A stretch of DNA of 64,000 nt from Marisa cornuarietis. Taxonomy: Eukaryota > Mollusca > Gastropoda > Architaenioglossa > Ampullariidae. Each line of letters begins with the position of its first letter. The stretch's first letter is position 1. This document shows positions 37,860 to 49,900 of this stretch, one piece after another. The position numbers and the translations under genes are program-made. The notes beneath the pieces were generated by a model. That model was not told where the DNA came from, searched no databases, and saw only the letters and a list, made by a program, of their open reading frames with translations. The stretch spans positions 1,071,001 through 1,135,000 of the forward strand of contig SMMW01000025.1 of the NCBI GenBank assembly GCA_004794655.1. Reading direction: 5' to 3'.

Positions 37860-38470
37860 TGTTTTAAAGATGGAGATGAGAGAAAAGTGGGGGTAGGATA
37901 CAAAAGGGTAAAGTAAAAATAAAATAAATAAAAGAGAATTAATGTGCAATGGTTTTCGGCTTCTTTATGTTAATGTAACAGGCTTGGGAAACTATTAAGG
38001 ATTCACTGGAATTATCTTTTGAAGAAAAGTTTCCGCTTCCTTTCTATAGTTTAAAACCTTAATAGAACAAAACAATAATATCAGAGTAGATTGTTTTATT
38101 GTGGACTTTGACAAAACAAAACATATGAAGCCTTGCCATATTGACTGACTCACCAACTGAATTGTGTTTTTTTCATCTGTTCAGAGCCCCGTACGCAGGG
38201 GAGTACGTCTTTCACATCAAGATTCTCTCAGCAAACAACAATGGTATACGCCTGGATGTCATCACAACCCCGAGCAATGCGATTATCACAACCACAGAAG
38301 TCTGGGTCAAGCCAGAGCGACAGGTGGCCACGGCACAGTCCATGGTCCATCTCAGCGCTGGTCAGCAAGTCTGGGTACATGCGTTCCCTTTAGGCATGAC
38401 TCCAGCTCTGACTCAGCTTTGGGGTTTCATCTTCTCGTCCTTTTCAGGATTTTTGTTGTATCCTGATTAG
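36792..38470 (+). CDS. Secreted C1q-domain protein (3 exons, 213 aa)
   Basis: Exons: 36792-37005, 37579-37720, 38185-38470. They join in phase (214/142/286 nt) to 214 codons. Residues 1-21 are a signal peptide (VLVVVSVYLFWSIASG). Residues ~30-72 are a short stalk with CEC (a possible interchain disulphide site) and a hydrophobic-repeat segment (VDAITVVLDRHSQLIGDLTA) likely to form a trimeric coiled coil; there is no collagen repeat. Residues ~77-213 are a complete C1q globular domain: KVAFSAHFS, IIFDSVAFNIGNGYDPATGIF, APYAGEYVFHI, SMVHLSAGQQVWVHAF and the closing FSGFLLYPD. Such globular-head C1q proteins are greatly expanded in molluscs, where members act as secreted pattern-recognition lectins; this protein's ligand is unknown. 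The third exon's length and the YPD end fit the family. AATAAA at 38632-38637 is the likely poly(A) signal. Confidence 0.93.
37790..37856. repeat. (GT)n microsatellite in intron 2 of the C1q gene
   Basis: About 33 GT units starting 70 nt downstream of the exon 2 donor. Confidence 0.96.
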
Positions 38471-38640
38471 GAACTGCAGTTACACTAAATAACGATTGCA
38501 GCTCACTTTTTATCTTGAATTGCAAATACACCTAATAATCGCACGTTATTTTGTTGCATCTTGATTAAACATTGCAAAAACATTTAATAATGATTGTACA
38601 CTATTTTGGTGTATCCTGGTTGAAAACAGCAAATAAACTT
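38457..38640 (+). repeat. Degenerate ~55-bp tandem repeat across the C1q stop codon and 3' UTR
   Basis: Four diverged copies can be aligned by eye. Each opens with TGTATCCTGATT-like sequence (38457 TGTATCCTGATTAG, then TATCTTGAATTG, TGCATCTTGATTAA and TGTATCCTGGTTGA), continues through GCAAATACACCTAATAAT-like sequence and closes with CACTATTTTG. The first copy includes the last three codons and the stop of the C1q protein; the last copy contains the AATAAA. Confidence 0.6.
38632..38637 (+). terminator. Poly(A) signal of the C1q-domain gene
   Basis: AATAAA 162 nt past the stop codon, inside the last copy of the 3' UTR tandem repeat. Confidence 0.6.
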
Positions 38641-39566
38641 ATTCTTATTGACGTGCAAACATTTTCATTTTGAAATCTAACAAAAAAGAAGTAACTACTT
38701 TAAGTATAGAATAGGCCTGAAAGAGAGAGCATTAATATGGCATAAACGAGAGACAGAAGGGAAGAAGGCGAAGAGAGATATATAGAGCCACAATTACGAC
38801 AATATTACTCTTTCAACAAGTGGCGACAGCGAATCAAAAAACCTAGTCGACAATATTAATCAAAACCAGTGCAGCTGCAATCATGAAACATACAACAATA
38901 ACCAACCTGACAAGTCCTTACAACACGCTTCGTTCCTTTCCTTCTGCTTTGTTTTTCCTTCTGTTTGCTACTAGAGTAAGACCGGTTTATATTTTATATA
39001 TTGTAATTAGTCAGGACATGTGACATCTTTGACATTTCTAGTGGTCTTTAAAGTAGTTACGGAGTGCAGTGATGAAACATCAAACTGTCATTCATTCCAG
39101 ATGTTGCGCTGACTTCGTGATTCTTTGCAGTTAAATGAACTGAAAATAGTCAGGATGACCTTTTGTTCTCTGTGAACAAGTCAACACATTATTTTGCACC
39201 TGTCTGACTCCGAACATTTGTTCGTGTCTTATCCCACTGTTCGTGCGCATTCCAGGGCCGGCTATTCAGTCGTGATGTAACTTTAACATTTGATTAAGTA
39301 TAAAATACCAAATAAAAAGAAATTTCTACACGTGCCTGCTTGCATCCGTGTGTGTACTACTCAATTAAAAAGCTCGCCATCGTTTGTCGGCTGCCACGAG
39401 CACTTAGTCTGATACCTGGAGTCATAACAAGAATAATTCGACTGCATTCATGATTTTTTTCATGTGGCTAATGTACATCTCTCCTCGCATTTTACCTTTC
39501 CATAAGTTTGTTTGCAGCACAGAGGATGCTTATAAATCTCGTGGAGTCTATATCTGAGTCTGCTTC

Positions 39567-39569
<3 letters not shown>

Positions 39570-39644
<75 letters not shown>
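39570..39644. repeat. (GAT)n trinucleotide microsatellite
   Basis: Twenty-five uninterrupted GAT/ATG units. Confidence 0.97.
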
Positions 39645-39645
<1 letters not shown>

Positions 39646-42329
39646 CTGTGTGTTTAATGTTTTCTATATGGAATTGCTAGCGAATCCTTTTAAAAATTCT
39701 CTTTTATCCATAAAAACCAAATGTCGAGCTTTTTGAAACTGTGTCGTATGTGGAAACCTAAAACCAAATTGCTCATTGTACTCGATTAAACTCCAACTCA
39801 GAACATAAAGAAAAAAAGGTAAAAGACTCGTGACTCATCGATCACGTGCAAGTAAACGATCTCACGCGTATTGTAAGTCATCCTGACATATGTTTTTCGC
39901 AAGACTGAGATTGCACGATCTGAAGTCATCCCCGCCTTCATTTCCTCCCAAGATTAAAAAAAATACCCAGATAGTTGTGGCTGTAGAGAGGGATTTTATT
40001 GCCACTCTCCAGAAACTGGCAACAAGGGTTTTCGCGCATATAAAGAGGCAATCAATAGCAAAAAGTGTAGATTCTGTTGCAATTCTGTCGCTACCTTACA
40101 TGTAGAGGTTCGTATCCAATATTTCCCACGAATAAGAGTTACAGCTTACGCCATCCTCAGATGGACACGCGTTAAAAACAGGAAAATAAAGATGTGGCAA
40201 TAGCAGGGCTTTGTGGGGATTTCGACGAAGGAAGCTGCTAACAAAGATTGAAATAACCTGTCTGTATCTATGTTGCTAACGGAGGGAGAAAGACATTCCA
40301 ACCACTCATTATTCCCACAACGGTTATTGGACATAACTTCTCGCGCGTGTTGCATAAGTGGTGTGCCTCGATGAGTTTTAGAGATTTTGTCATGGTGAAT
40401 TGATGTTATTTGAAGATTTTGTAAAAAAAAAAAATTCTTCTTCCTTCGAAGCAATTTAAGCTATGCTATTTTAAATCACCGTAACGGACAGCGATGATGA
40501 GGATAATGACGATTGTGGCAACACTCATAAAATGGGGAGTAACGATAAACAGAACGGGATCGAACAAAATAAATAAATAAATAAATACTGCAAACGTTAA
40601 AGAGGTGGACGATTTTAAAACAAGTGCTCAGTGTACTTATTAAGATGGAAATTTATGCAATCTGTTCATTCATTAACAAGCATGACAGCAACATTGCATA
40701 AGATGGCAAGCCAGTTAATCAGACCACGGCTCAAGACACTTCATGTCAAGCATGTGCCAAGCTCACTATCAAACCTCACTTCTAGAATGAAGAATGGCCA
40801 TGAAAATGCAGATGATTCATAAGGGTTCTCTGTTATTGTTCCATGAGGATGCCTTCATCTCGTCTGACGAGTGCTTCTCTTCATCGATTCAGAAGAGTCG
40901 TGAATAAAGCGGAGTTTGCGTATGTAAATCTGCGAGGAAATAGACTTATTTTCACACGAGGTGATTGCGAGCTGCAAACGACGGTGGGAATCAGAAGAGT
41001 TTTATAAGAGCATCAAGCACTGAGTCTTGCGAACCAGCTGGCTTCAATTTCCTATTCTTTCGTGGTTCTGGGGCGGCGAGGTGTGTGTTTGCCCGAGGGT
41101 GCTCGCCTAGAGAAAGATTTACTGCAGCACTTAATTCATAGTCCTATAAAGCTTGGCATACATACCCTTTCCTTTACAAGGCCACTAACTAGACTGGAAA
41201 CACTTGTCTTTGAATGTGTTAAGGCGCAAAGCAAACATCAAGGCCATCAAGGGAGACATGAGTAATTAATAATGTGTGGAACTCTGGACGTCCATCTCGT
41301 ACCTTAAGAAGAGTTTACCCGGATCTTTGTTTACTTTCGTTAACGTCCAAGTGAGCTGGGAGCTACTTTGGCAAAATTCTCGATTGACAGCCAGTATGCA
41401 AATTTTATTGTTAATATTTAAAAGAATTTATTTCGTTCTTCATGAAAATAAGACTTGAAAAACTGAAAGGCGTCAAGCTGCAAATAAAACATTGCAAAGG
41501 GTATGCTTAGCAGTTGTTTCTATGAGGAGTAAGGCATTACTAGCGATGCCTACTTCTTCTCCCATAATGCTTAATCTTTCCCAACCATCTCTTAGAGATC
41601 AGATACCCATTCAAAAGCTAGCAAACTTCGAGAAAACGTACGCTGCACAACAGGCGATCGAACCGACTAGTGTTCACGCCCTCTGTCTCTCAAGTATGTG
41701 TTGTAACGTTCGGCAAGTTGCTTACCCCTAACAACCGACACAATTATGAAGAATGCAAAGTACCATCGGTATCGGTATCAACTTCATCGCTTTGCCGTCG
41801 TTTTGATCGTTAAAATGTACTTGTGCAACATCTTATCTGTGAGACTGTAAATCAAGAAAAACAAGGATTTAGCGAGTGGCAGTGAGGAGGATGGCACACA
41901 GCACAGCGGGTAGCAGACATGTGACAAGCTGAATCGATTGTTATCCATCTCACAGAATGTCTGCTCGACTAAACATTTCAGGTCATTGACCCAGCTTGTG
42001 ATCATTGTGCAGCCTTTGTGGTTTGTATCGTCATCAGTAGGAGAAGAAAAAGCGGAAGGAAGAGGCGGAGGCATGCTATCGTGTAAATTGAATACATTGA
42101 CTGTTTTCTGTAAATATATATTGTTAAGAACGAGATATGGACAACACACGAAGGACGGAATGAGTTCATCAACTTCATCAACAGTACTGATGACTAATAA
42201 ATGCAAATACAGACAACGCAAAGAGAATTTGGTTAACATGAACTTAGTGTCGTGATTTTGCAGAGGAAGACGAGAAGGGGTGTACTAATAAACGGAAAAG
42301 AGGGTTGGGGTTGAAAGGACTGTGTGGAC

Positions 42330-42576
42330 TGTTGTTAGTAGTGGTCAAGGAAGAGGTGTGGTTTAGTGCACATTTAAGGGATTCAGTGGTGATAGATAGT
42401 GAATATGGAAGGGTAGCGAGTTCCATTGTTTTGCTGCACAGTAACTAAAAATTCTGTGACCATATGTTGTTGTTCTGGTGACAGGAACAGTTAGGATACG
42501 GTCGTCAGATGAGGAGCGGAGTTTCTGGGATGTAGGGAGAAAAATATTCAGAGAAATAACCAGGTCAGGAGCCTGC
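42330..42576 (-). mobile_element. Fragment of the same CR1/L2-like LINE family (RT C-terminus)
   Basis: On the minus strand this segment encodes LTVPVTRTTTYGHRIFSYCA and then AKQWNSLPFHI, nearly identical to the C-terminal end of the LINE at 16.2-16.3 kb (VPVTRTTTYGHRTFGYCA, AKQWNSLPLHI). Upstream the match continues at the nucleotide level through CCTGGTTATTTCTCTGAA (about 42570), with an internal deletion. Downstream the frame shifts but still shows a LKCALN-like remnant matching FKSALK. No (ATT)n tail is visible, so it is truncated at both ends. Confidence 0.88.
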
Positions 42577-43409
42577 AAATAATCGAAGTGGCAGTTGTGG
42601 TAGGCTACGTCTCGTTCGCGCATATTTGTGATGGCAATGATGACTGTAACATAGGGCAGTCGGAAGTTGGGGGCTGGAGTAAGAAGTAAAAATAGAAGGG
42701 TTCTGAGACCTTAATGTCAGTTACGTCGTAAGTGGTTTCCCGTGATAACACTAGTGTTTAACAATGTTATCGTTTAACTCATCTCCAAACTGATTCACTT
42801 AGCCATCTTAGTGACGATCGTCATATCACTGTAGTATGTTAATAAAACTTGTTGACGTGCGCACTATTACCTTAGAATCATTCGAACAATAGGTTCTCAT
42901 GATTTCAGAAGACGATGCAGTGTAAGGCGCGACCACAGGTTCCCGATGGCAAGCAGGTGTAAAATGCACGGTTTTCATAGATAGTTTTCTGTCGACGCCA
43001 TTATGGCAGCTTGTGGAAGCTCTTCTATGAAAGCATCTACAAAATTTCCTTTGAATTTTGCCCGCCCCCACCCCCATGTCACCTTCCCAATTAGTACGTA
43101 ACATTTCATACGGAAGGGGTTAATTCTCCCTGCGTTTTTAAGGTGTCTGGCAGACCCCATTCAAACTTGTAGGTGTTTGTTTAGTTAATTCCTCTTCTAC
43201 ATTCGTATTGGCGACGTTATTGAAATCAAAGGGCACAGTGAAAACACTAACACACAGACACGAAAAAACACACTAACACACACGCGTGCATATACACATT
43301 GACACACACGCGAAAACACACACTAACACACACACACGAAAACAAACACTAAAACACTGACACGCGCGCGCACACACACACACACACTAACACACAGACA
43401 CGAACAAAC

Positions 43410-43449
<40 letters not shown>

Positions 43450-43728
43450 ATTATATGTCTGTTAACTTACCTGGCTGAAAACCCTTTTCCATAGAATCCT
43501 AAAAGGCTCCTTTACGAAAACAGTTTCTTAATAGGTTAAAAAGGACAAGAGTACTAAATTTTTAACAACTGTTTTTTACAACTTTCTTTAAATAAGTTTT
43601 TTGTAGGTAATACTCTTTTCAAATCGTTTCTTTGTGCATTCTTTATTTGTGTGCCCGCCTGTCTGCCTACTTCTTTTTGCGTATTTTTGTTCTGTTTTTC
43701 TCTTTGTTTCAAGAAATATCTCTTTCAG
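42577..43728. other. Spacer with CA-rich repeat array
   Basis: No supportable exon up to the candidate acceptor at 43728. An irregular CA-rich array occupies 43243-43447. Confidence 0.5.
43243..43447. repeat. Imperfect CA-rich minisatellite
   Basis: Irregular ACACTAACACACACGCGAAA-type units (mixed ACACTAAC, ACACGAA and CGCG interruptions) ending in a pure CA run at about 43410-43447. Confidence 0.85.
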
Positions 43729-43907
43729 AATGTATCAATAGTTCAGACGAGTGCAGAAACTCGACCAATGGCCATAACACAGCAGCTGGTATCCCCTGCA
43801 ACAAGACAATAATGTCATATACATTATGTTACATAAAATATCGAATGAAATATACAGGGGAGACACCATTGTACCAATCAAACTGTTTTAAGGATTTGCG
43901 AACATAA
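43729..43907 (+). CDS. Candidate terminal exon of a small Cys-rich protein (orphan)
   Basis: A pyrimidine-rich tract and CTTTCAG acceptor at 43728 precede a 179-nt open stretch that starts in phase 1 and ends in TAA at 43905-43907. It encodes about 59 residues with five Cys (CINSSDEC, IPCN, TLCY, SNCF) and three NxS/T sites (NSS, NST and NKT), a composition typical of secreted proteins rather than of random intergenic translation. Gastropod genomes hold many small secreted Cys-rich proteins with similarly spaced Cys, but I do not recognise a family. No upstream exon with a signal peptide and no good poly(A) signal could be found, so it may be a remnant. The hydrophobic frame upstream (43632-43728) is just the splice pyrimidine tract. 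Confidence 0.33.
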
Positions 43908-46900
43908 CAAAAGGTTTAGGATTGAAACCATCTTTACACATAGTTGTTTACTTTCACTATATATATATCTTTACATAGATATTATATATATATATTAATT
44001 CTTTTGATGACTGACTAAAGAAACTAAATGTTTTTATCAATATCATCTTCCTTATTTCTTCCTTCTCGCTATTTTTTCCAGTCTCCTTTTTTCCCCCTTC
44101 TTTGACTTTATTGACCGTCAACTCCAAACATAAAAATAGACAAGCAAACAGGAAGAAAGAGCATAGCAGGCGTAGACGGATGATAGCAAGATATCGAGAT
44201 ACAAGAGACGGACAAACATTTGGACTCCATCATTAGAACCAAATCAAACGCCTTGTAGAACAGACGAAGAATAAGCAGGAATCTGCTCTTCCCATCTTTA
44301 TTTTTTCTAACCGGCATCATGTAGCATTGCACAAAAAAGAAAGAAACAAAAAAAAAACACACGAAAGTAAGAAGTTAAGGCCACTTTGTAGGTGAAAAAT
44401 ATCTGGAGTCTGCCATGAAAAATGGGGGAAAATGTCGACCGAACAGCGTCTAATAAACATGGTCGTGCCGAAGGCGCAGTGGGAAAAGTGGCCAGGACCC
44501 GTGCAGTTTGTCTTGGGGAGGTAGTCGAGGAAGGAGGGGAGTAAGGAAGAAGATTGGAAGGTAAGGAGGATGAAGCTCTGCGCAGCTTCTGTTTTGCCCT
44601 AGAATGATTGCCTCCCTGCTGCGCTCTCCACGAGTGCGTTTGTCCGTGTGTTCGCAGTGTCGGTTCACGAGAAAGGAAATAATAAAACTTCCTACATTGC
44701 CTACCGACGCACGCACTTTGATGTCTACTATACTATGCACTATTCTACAGACAGACAAGGTAGAAACAGATACACGGACAAACAAGCCCGTGCGACAACT
44801 AAAAATGTACTCAACATAAACGAACACTTGCTTGTTATTGGAACTTCTGTTACTTTGTTTTGCAACTGTCGTTGCTGCGAGGGAATTATTTTCTTTATAA
44901 CGAAAAAACATTCCTCACTCTAGCCAGCAGCAGAAAAAAATAAATACTTTGGGGGGGGGGTTGTTGTTGTTGTAAACTTTATGTTCGCTGCTGTATTAAA
45001 AGTTTTAAGCATTTCATCAGTCAGATATTAGGCGTACAGGCTTACTTTTCTCCCGCAGTGATTTCCTCTTTCTTCATGATGTTTTTATTTTACTGTCACG
45101 GTTTTAATATTTAAATATTGCTTGTCTCTTGAGATGCTCCGTGGCTTTTGAAGAAATCTGCTTTTTATCTGTTTCTCTTTTTTTATCTTTTACGTGTTCT
45201 TTGGTTGTCTTTTCTTTCTTACGATTTCAATCATTTCGTTCTTGCAGTTCTTTATGCGGTATGACAGACCATGTCGTGATTAATGTTGTTATGTTTATTC
45301 ATCCTTCTTGCCATTACACTTTGCATTACTGCATTAGTCTTGCTATATCTCTCTATTTTTTTCCAGTCTCTGTGTTTCTGATTGCAATAGATATCCTCTT
45401 GGACCTTAATGTGTAGTTTTTGCCATTTCTAACATCTTTGCTGACATATTCTGCTATTTCTCTTGGTGGCAATCCCCCGTGGCACCTGTCACAAGCCTCT
45501 GATTGAAAACATGTGAGTATTACTCCTTCCTTCCTCTTCGTCTCCATTTCTACATCGCTTTTCCTCTCTCGCTTATTCTTGTTTTTCTTACATTTTCTTC
45601 GGACTTTACTGAGTGGATGCCTTCAAGACATAATGATATTAATACGGGTTTCCATCCCTACACAAGATTACTTCCAAAGAAAATCTTTTGTCATACTTAG
45701 GTAAATATTTTCTCATGTTTTTTTTCTTTACTTTTCTAGCATCTCTCTCTGTCTTTCTCTCTCGCTCTGTGTTTCTCTCTCATTGTATGTTTCTCTAATT
45801 TTCGTAGTTTATTTCATTTTGTTGTACAAAGAACGTGTCGCGATTTGTATTGTGAAAGACATTAAGATAAGATGAGCACGTTTTTTTGACTGTAATTGCA
45901 TTCCTCTTGAGAAAAGAAAGCAGCTTTTTTTCATATTTTGGCAGCTATGTCCTTTGCCCGAAAGGAACAACGTGGATTTCATAACAAATCGAATGTTATA
46001 AAAACCAGCGTTGATGACTTCTTTCAAAAAAAAACTTGCTGATGCAAATGTTTTCTGCCTACCCCTACTGCTTTGTGAGAAAGGAATTTTCCAAGTCGTA
46101 GAGGGTGATTGAGGGAGACTACAGGTGCAGATCTCTACCTCCCCACCACCCTGACGTGCAATATCAGTGTCATTCACTGAGTGGTCACGTGAGGGGAAGC
46201 TTGGGTGGCGAACGGAAGAAATGCGTTTGCGCCTTGTCATGTGCGGAGGAATTGCGCAACGTGCAGAGAATTCCTGCGCATGATTTGTGCGTGCATAGAG
46301 ACAAGTAAGTGCGGGCATGCGTGAGCGCGCATGCATTGCGGGATGGGGTAAAGTCGGGTGGGGGTGGGCCTTTAACGAACGACTTTCCATACCTGGTGAG
46401 CCGGTTCAATAAATGGCGCTTGCTGGAATGCAGGTATGCGTGTTAGTTTTTTGTCAGCTGACGTTTTTAATCGGCCTTTAGACAGTTTACCCCATTCGTC
46501 TCGAACACGTTAAGACCGTCAACAACTCCATTCGTTTGCTTCCTTGTTTCTTATTTTCCCTCCTACCTGCGTTTTTGTGGCTGGTACGTGCGTGTGTGAG
46601 ACACGAACAGATTTTTTGTGGGACCGAAACCTACTTTTACATATTATAGCCAAGCAGTGGAACTTCTTCCTCCCTTCCACCAGCAAGAGGAAAACTGCCA
46701 CCAGAGTAGAGCTAAAAATGCGGGAACAATCTGACAAGGAGATGCTCAATAAACAGAAACAAATGTGCTTGAAGAATGCAGAGACTGTGCGTCCAATGCT
46801 CCCGAAACGGCCATTACACGTGATTTACGCGTGCTGTGAACGCCACGCACCAGTGCCATCAAGATGGCAAGACGAGCTGCTGTTGCGATAACATACGTAG

Positions 46901-49900
46901 TGAGGCCACAGCAATGGTAGGCACACACTGCTGCCAGCTTCAAGCAGCGTCCTGCTTACAGGACAAAACACATCCTGGGCTACGGTAGGGGGTGCGTGCA
47001 TCTTAAGCAGTTTTACCTACAAGCATATACTATATACACACACACGTGGTAGACAGTCTGTAGAACTCCTGGCACATCACTGCAGTATACGTCTTACAAG
47101 CTTTCATAAACCTTACAAGGTGAAGAAAGATCGTGAGAACTAGGTACTAAACAGCTTAAGAAAGTCAAGGAAGGTGATAATCTGTGTATGAGTTCTTGAT
47201 AATCATGGCAGTTGATACTCTCTAAAATTCTTGAGATCAGAGTCATGGGATACTCGCTACAGACGTTCGTAAGATCCAAGGCAGGTGATCTTCCCTAAAG
47301 TACATGTTGAGATTCTAGGGCTTTTGATGTTCCCAATCATTTAGTAAGAACCAGGGCAGGTGACACTCGTTACAGTAGCGTGTGATGTCTACGGCAGCAT
47401 TCTCTTGAGAAGCTAACGGCCTAAACAGCAGGGATTATAAGACTACATGGTTATAAAATGGTCCCATGCAACACAAGATGTACGCATAATGTTTGAGTTG
47501 GATTTACTTAGTGTGAATAAAGTCTCCAGGTCTCTCTTTACTCTTTCTCTCTTTTCAATCTATTTATCATTTATACTACATAATGTAAGAAAGTTCATTT
47601 ATTTTGGACAGAAGTAACCTTAAGCTGATTTGCATACACCAAATGAGCCATGATTTAAGGAGAGATCCAAGTATTGTTAATGTGTTTGTAAAGTGCGTTT
47701 CCTGTAGACTGTATTAATTAAAAATGGATAATAATAGGGTGTATTTGAAGCTTTTTCTTATGAATTATTTCTTGCTTAAATTTTGCGATTGGAAAGTGTG
47801 GGAGAGAAAAGCAGTAAATCAAATGGGTAACAAGTGTTCAACTATCATAAGTTCAATATGGCTTATGACTTACGTATTTGTGATAAAGTCAAGAGTTAGG
47901 TTAAGTGAATGAATCTTTCCTTAAATTTAAGACCACAGATGGCAGAGTGACCATATAAACAATCGTAAACAGTTTCACCATATATAGAATGTTCTTCAAT
48001 CATTCCTATTTATGTTTCAATGTATTTATAGGCAGACGTCAGAAAAAGTTCATGTTGCATTCTCTTCACTTTGGACAGGAGTTAAACAGCTTTCCTGTGT
48101 CGCTCTGTCCTCCTGAAATTGCTCTGTTTAGTGGCCTTCTCTAGGGTGGCCGTGCTTGCTTCAGGCCGTGTTGTTGTCACAGATTACCCTGCCTACATCC
48201 TGATGCTCACTTCTTGTCACCTGGACAAACCTCCAATGCCGCTCCAACCTTATAGCCAACAATCTATTTCCAATGTTGAAAGGATCGGCTAGAAAACAAC
48301 ATCTTCTTTGTATCGATCTCTTTAATGAAACTCACGGCACAGTCTGGGGAAACAAAAGAAAAAAATGTGGTCCATTACTTTTGGGGGCGGTGCGAATTCG
48401 ATTGTTTTCACACAGGGATTCGTGCTCAGAACACTGTAACGGACAAGGTCGTGATGAAATCTTTTGCTAGAGGCATGCACCGCCAGACGGCGCTGAAGAT
48501 TACGTCGCATGGGACCAGCAATGAGGGGAGAGAATGCCTGGCTCCAGAATGCTTCAGTCGGCACGCACACTTAAACAACCTTCCGTGCTGGGCTTGCACA
48601 GTCTTGCTGGGTGAAAGCAGAGGAACGGGTGCCTCTCAGAAAGGCCGATGTGTTTTTTTTTCAACAGTCTTCTGCGATTATCCCAGAGGGAAAGTAAGAA
48701 GGGCTCGTCTCAGCAACATTTTTCTTTCAGCTCAGATTCTTGAGGATTTTGTTTTCACTTCGTGACTCGATAATTTGACAATTTTCTTTTTTTACTTCTC
48801 GTCCTTGGAAAACCATTCAGCATGTTTTTGTCGTCGCCTTAGTCTCTTCATAATCATTTTGGTAGTCTGGTGATTTCTTTCACACCTTTAAAGATAAAAT
48901 TATGGCTTAAAGCCTGCGTGTTTTGGGATAATTTGAAAGTGATGTATTTGGTAGATGATTACATTTATTGTCCCAGAAAAGGGCCAAAGGAATTAAGAAG
49001 TATTATCCTGTGATTATTCATCTTAGTATTACTCAACTAACTAGCCAAATCTATAATTACTGTCAAAAATACACAAGCCATAATATGTTTTTTTTCTTGA
49101 TGTTCACGTCCACTATTTACTATTTACAGCGTTTAACATTGCTTCTTGTTAACCATAATTTAGACATATGCTACGAGTCTGCGATTTCGTTTGTGGGATT
49201 GTTAGTGTGAGTGGATGAGAATGATTTCTTTCTCTTTGTGTTGTATTCAAGGAGAAGGGTTAAGTAAATCGCGCTTCCACACAGCACCGAGACCGATAAA
49301 TAAACATAAACAGATGAATAGGCAGATGAACCACCCAATAAAAACAGAGACAAATGTCATGTGGGTCAGCTATTGTAGATGTGAGCTTTTGGTGTAAACG
49401 TTGTGCTAAAATGCTGCATGTACAAGTATATTTGTTTTCTCCTCCTGCTTTTCCGATAAACACTTGCTCCAAACATTTTCCGATAACCTTTCACCCTGCT
49501 CGTCACGTGCACATTCTTGTCAAGGCCCGTCACTCTGTACTGCTAACATCTTTTTGCCTGCGGTTATCTTCTCTTGCAGCAAGCTGAAGTTTACCCTGAT
49601 TTGCAAAGCTAATTTCATTGTTTTACTTAGGGTGCAAGTGTATCTTGGCCACTAGGGTACCAGCATAGGTTGCCCGTTGGGTTAAGTGCACTTTCCAGCT
49701 CTTTCCTCTGTACGTTGAGGTCGAGGCCTCGCCTGTCTCCTGAACTCTTGACTCCTCGCCTGCAATTCTGTTAGTCGAGGATCCTTGGCTTGCTTCTGTC
49801 AACGGCAAAGTACAGGGACAATGGGAGTACAATCGATTCAGTCTTAACGTTTTGTTAGACAGCTGTCCGGCTTCCAGTCCACGATCGTCAACCACACCAA

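Larger units (their letters stand above)
38471..42329. other. Gene-free stretch downstream of the C1q gene
   Basis: After the C1q 3' UTR no supportable exon is seen. Open frames are short and have no domain. A GAT array at 39570-39644 and AAAT units at about 40565-40586 are present. Confidence 0.5.

Noticed and set aside
45809..46390. A 193-codon minus-strand open frame
   Set aside because: Mixed low-complexity composition, no domain, no signal peptide and no splice or poly(A) context. Chance opening in a less AT-rich patch is more likely.
46544..46891. AKQWNFFLPSTSKRKT-like sequence reminiscent of the LINE RT end (AKQWNSLP)
   Set aside because: The match is only about five residues and flanking sequence shows no further RT similarity.
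48325..48765. A 146-codon plus-strand open frame
   Set aside because: No recognisable family and no coding-like residue pattern; no supporting promoter or splice context.
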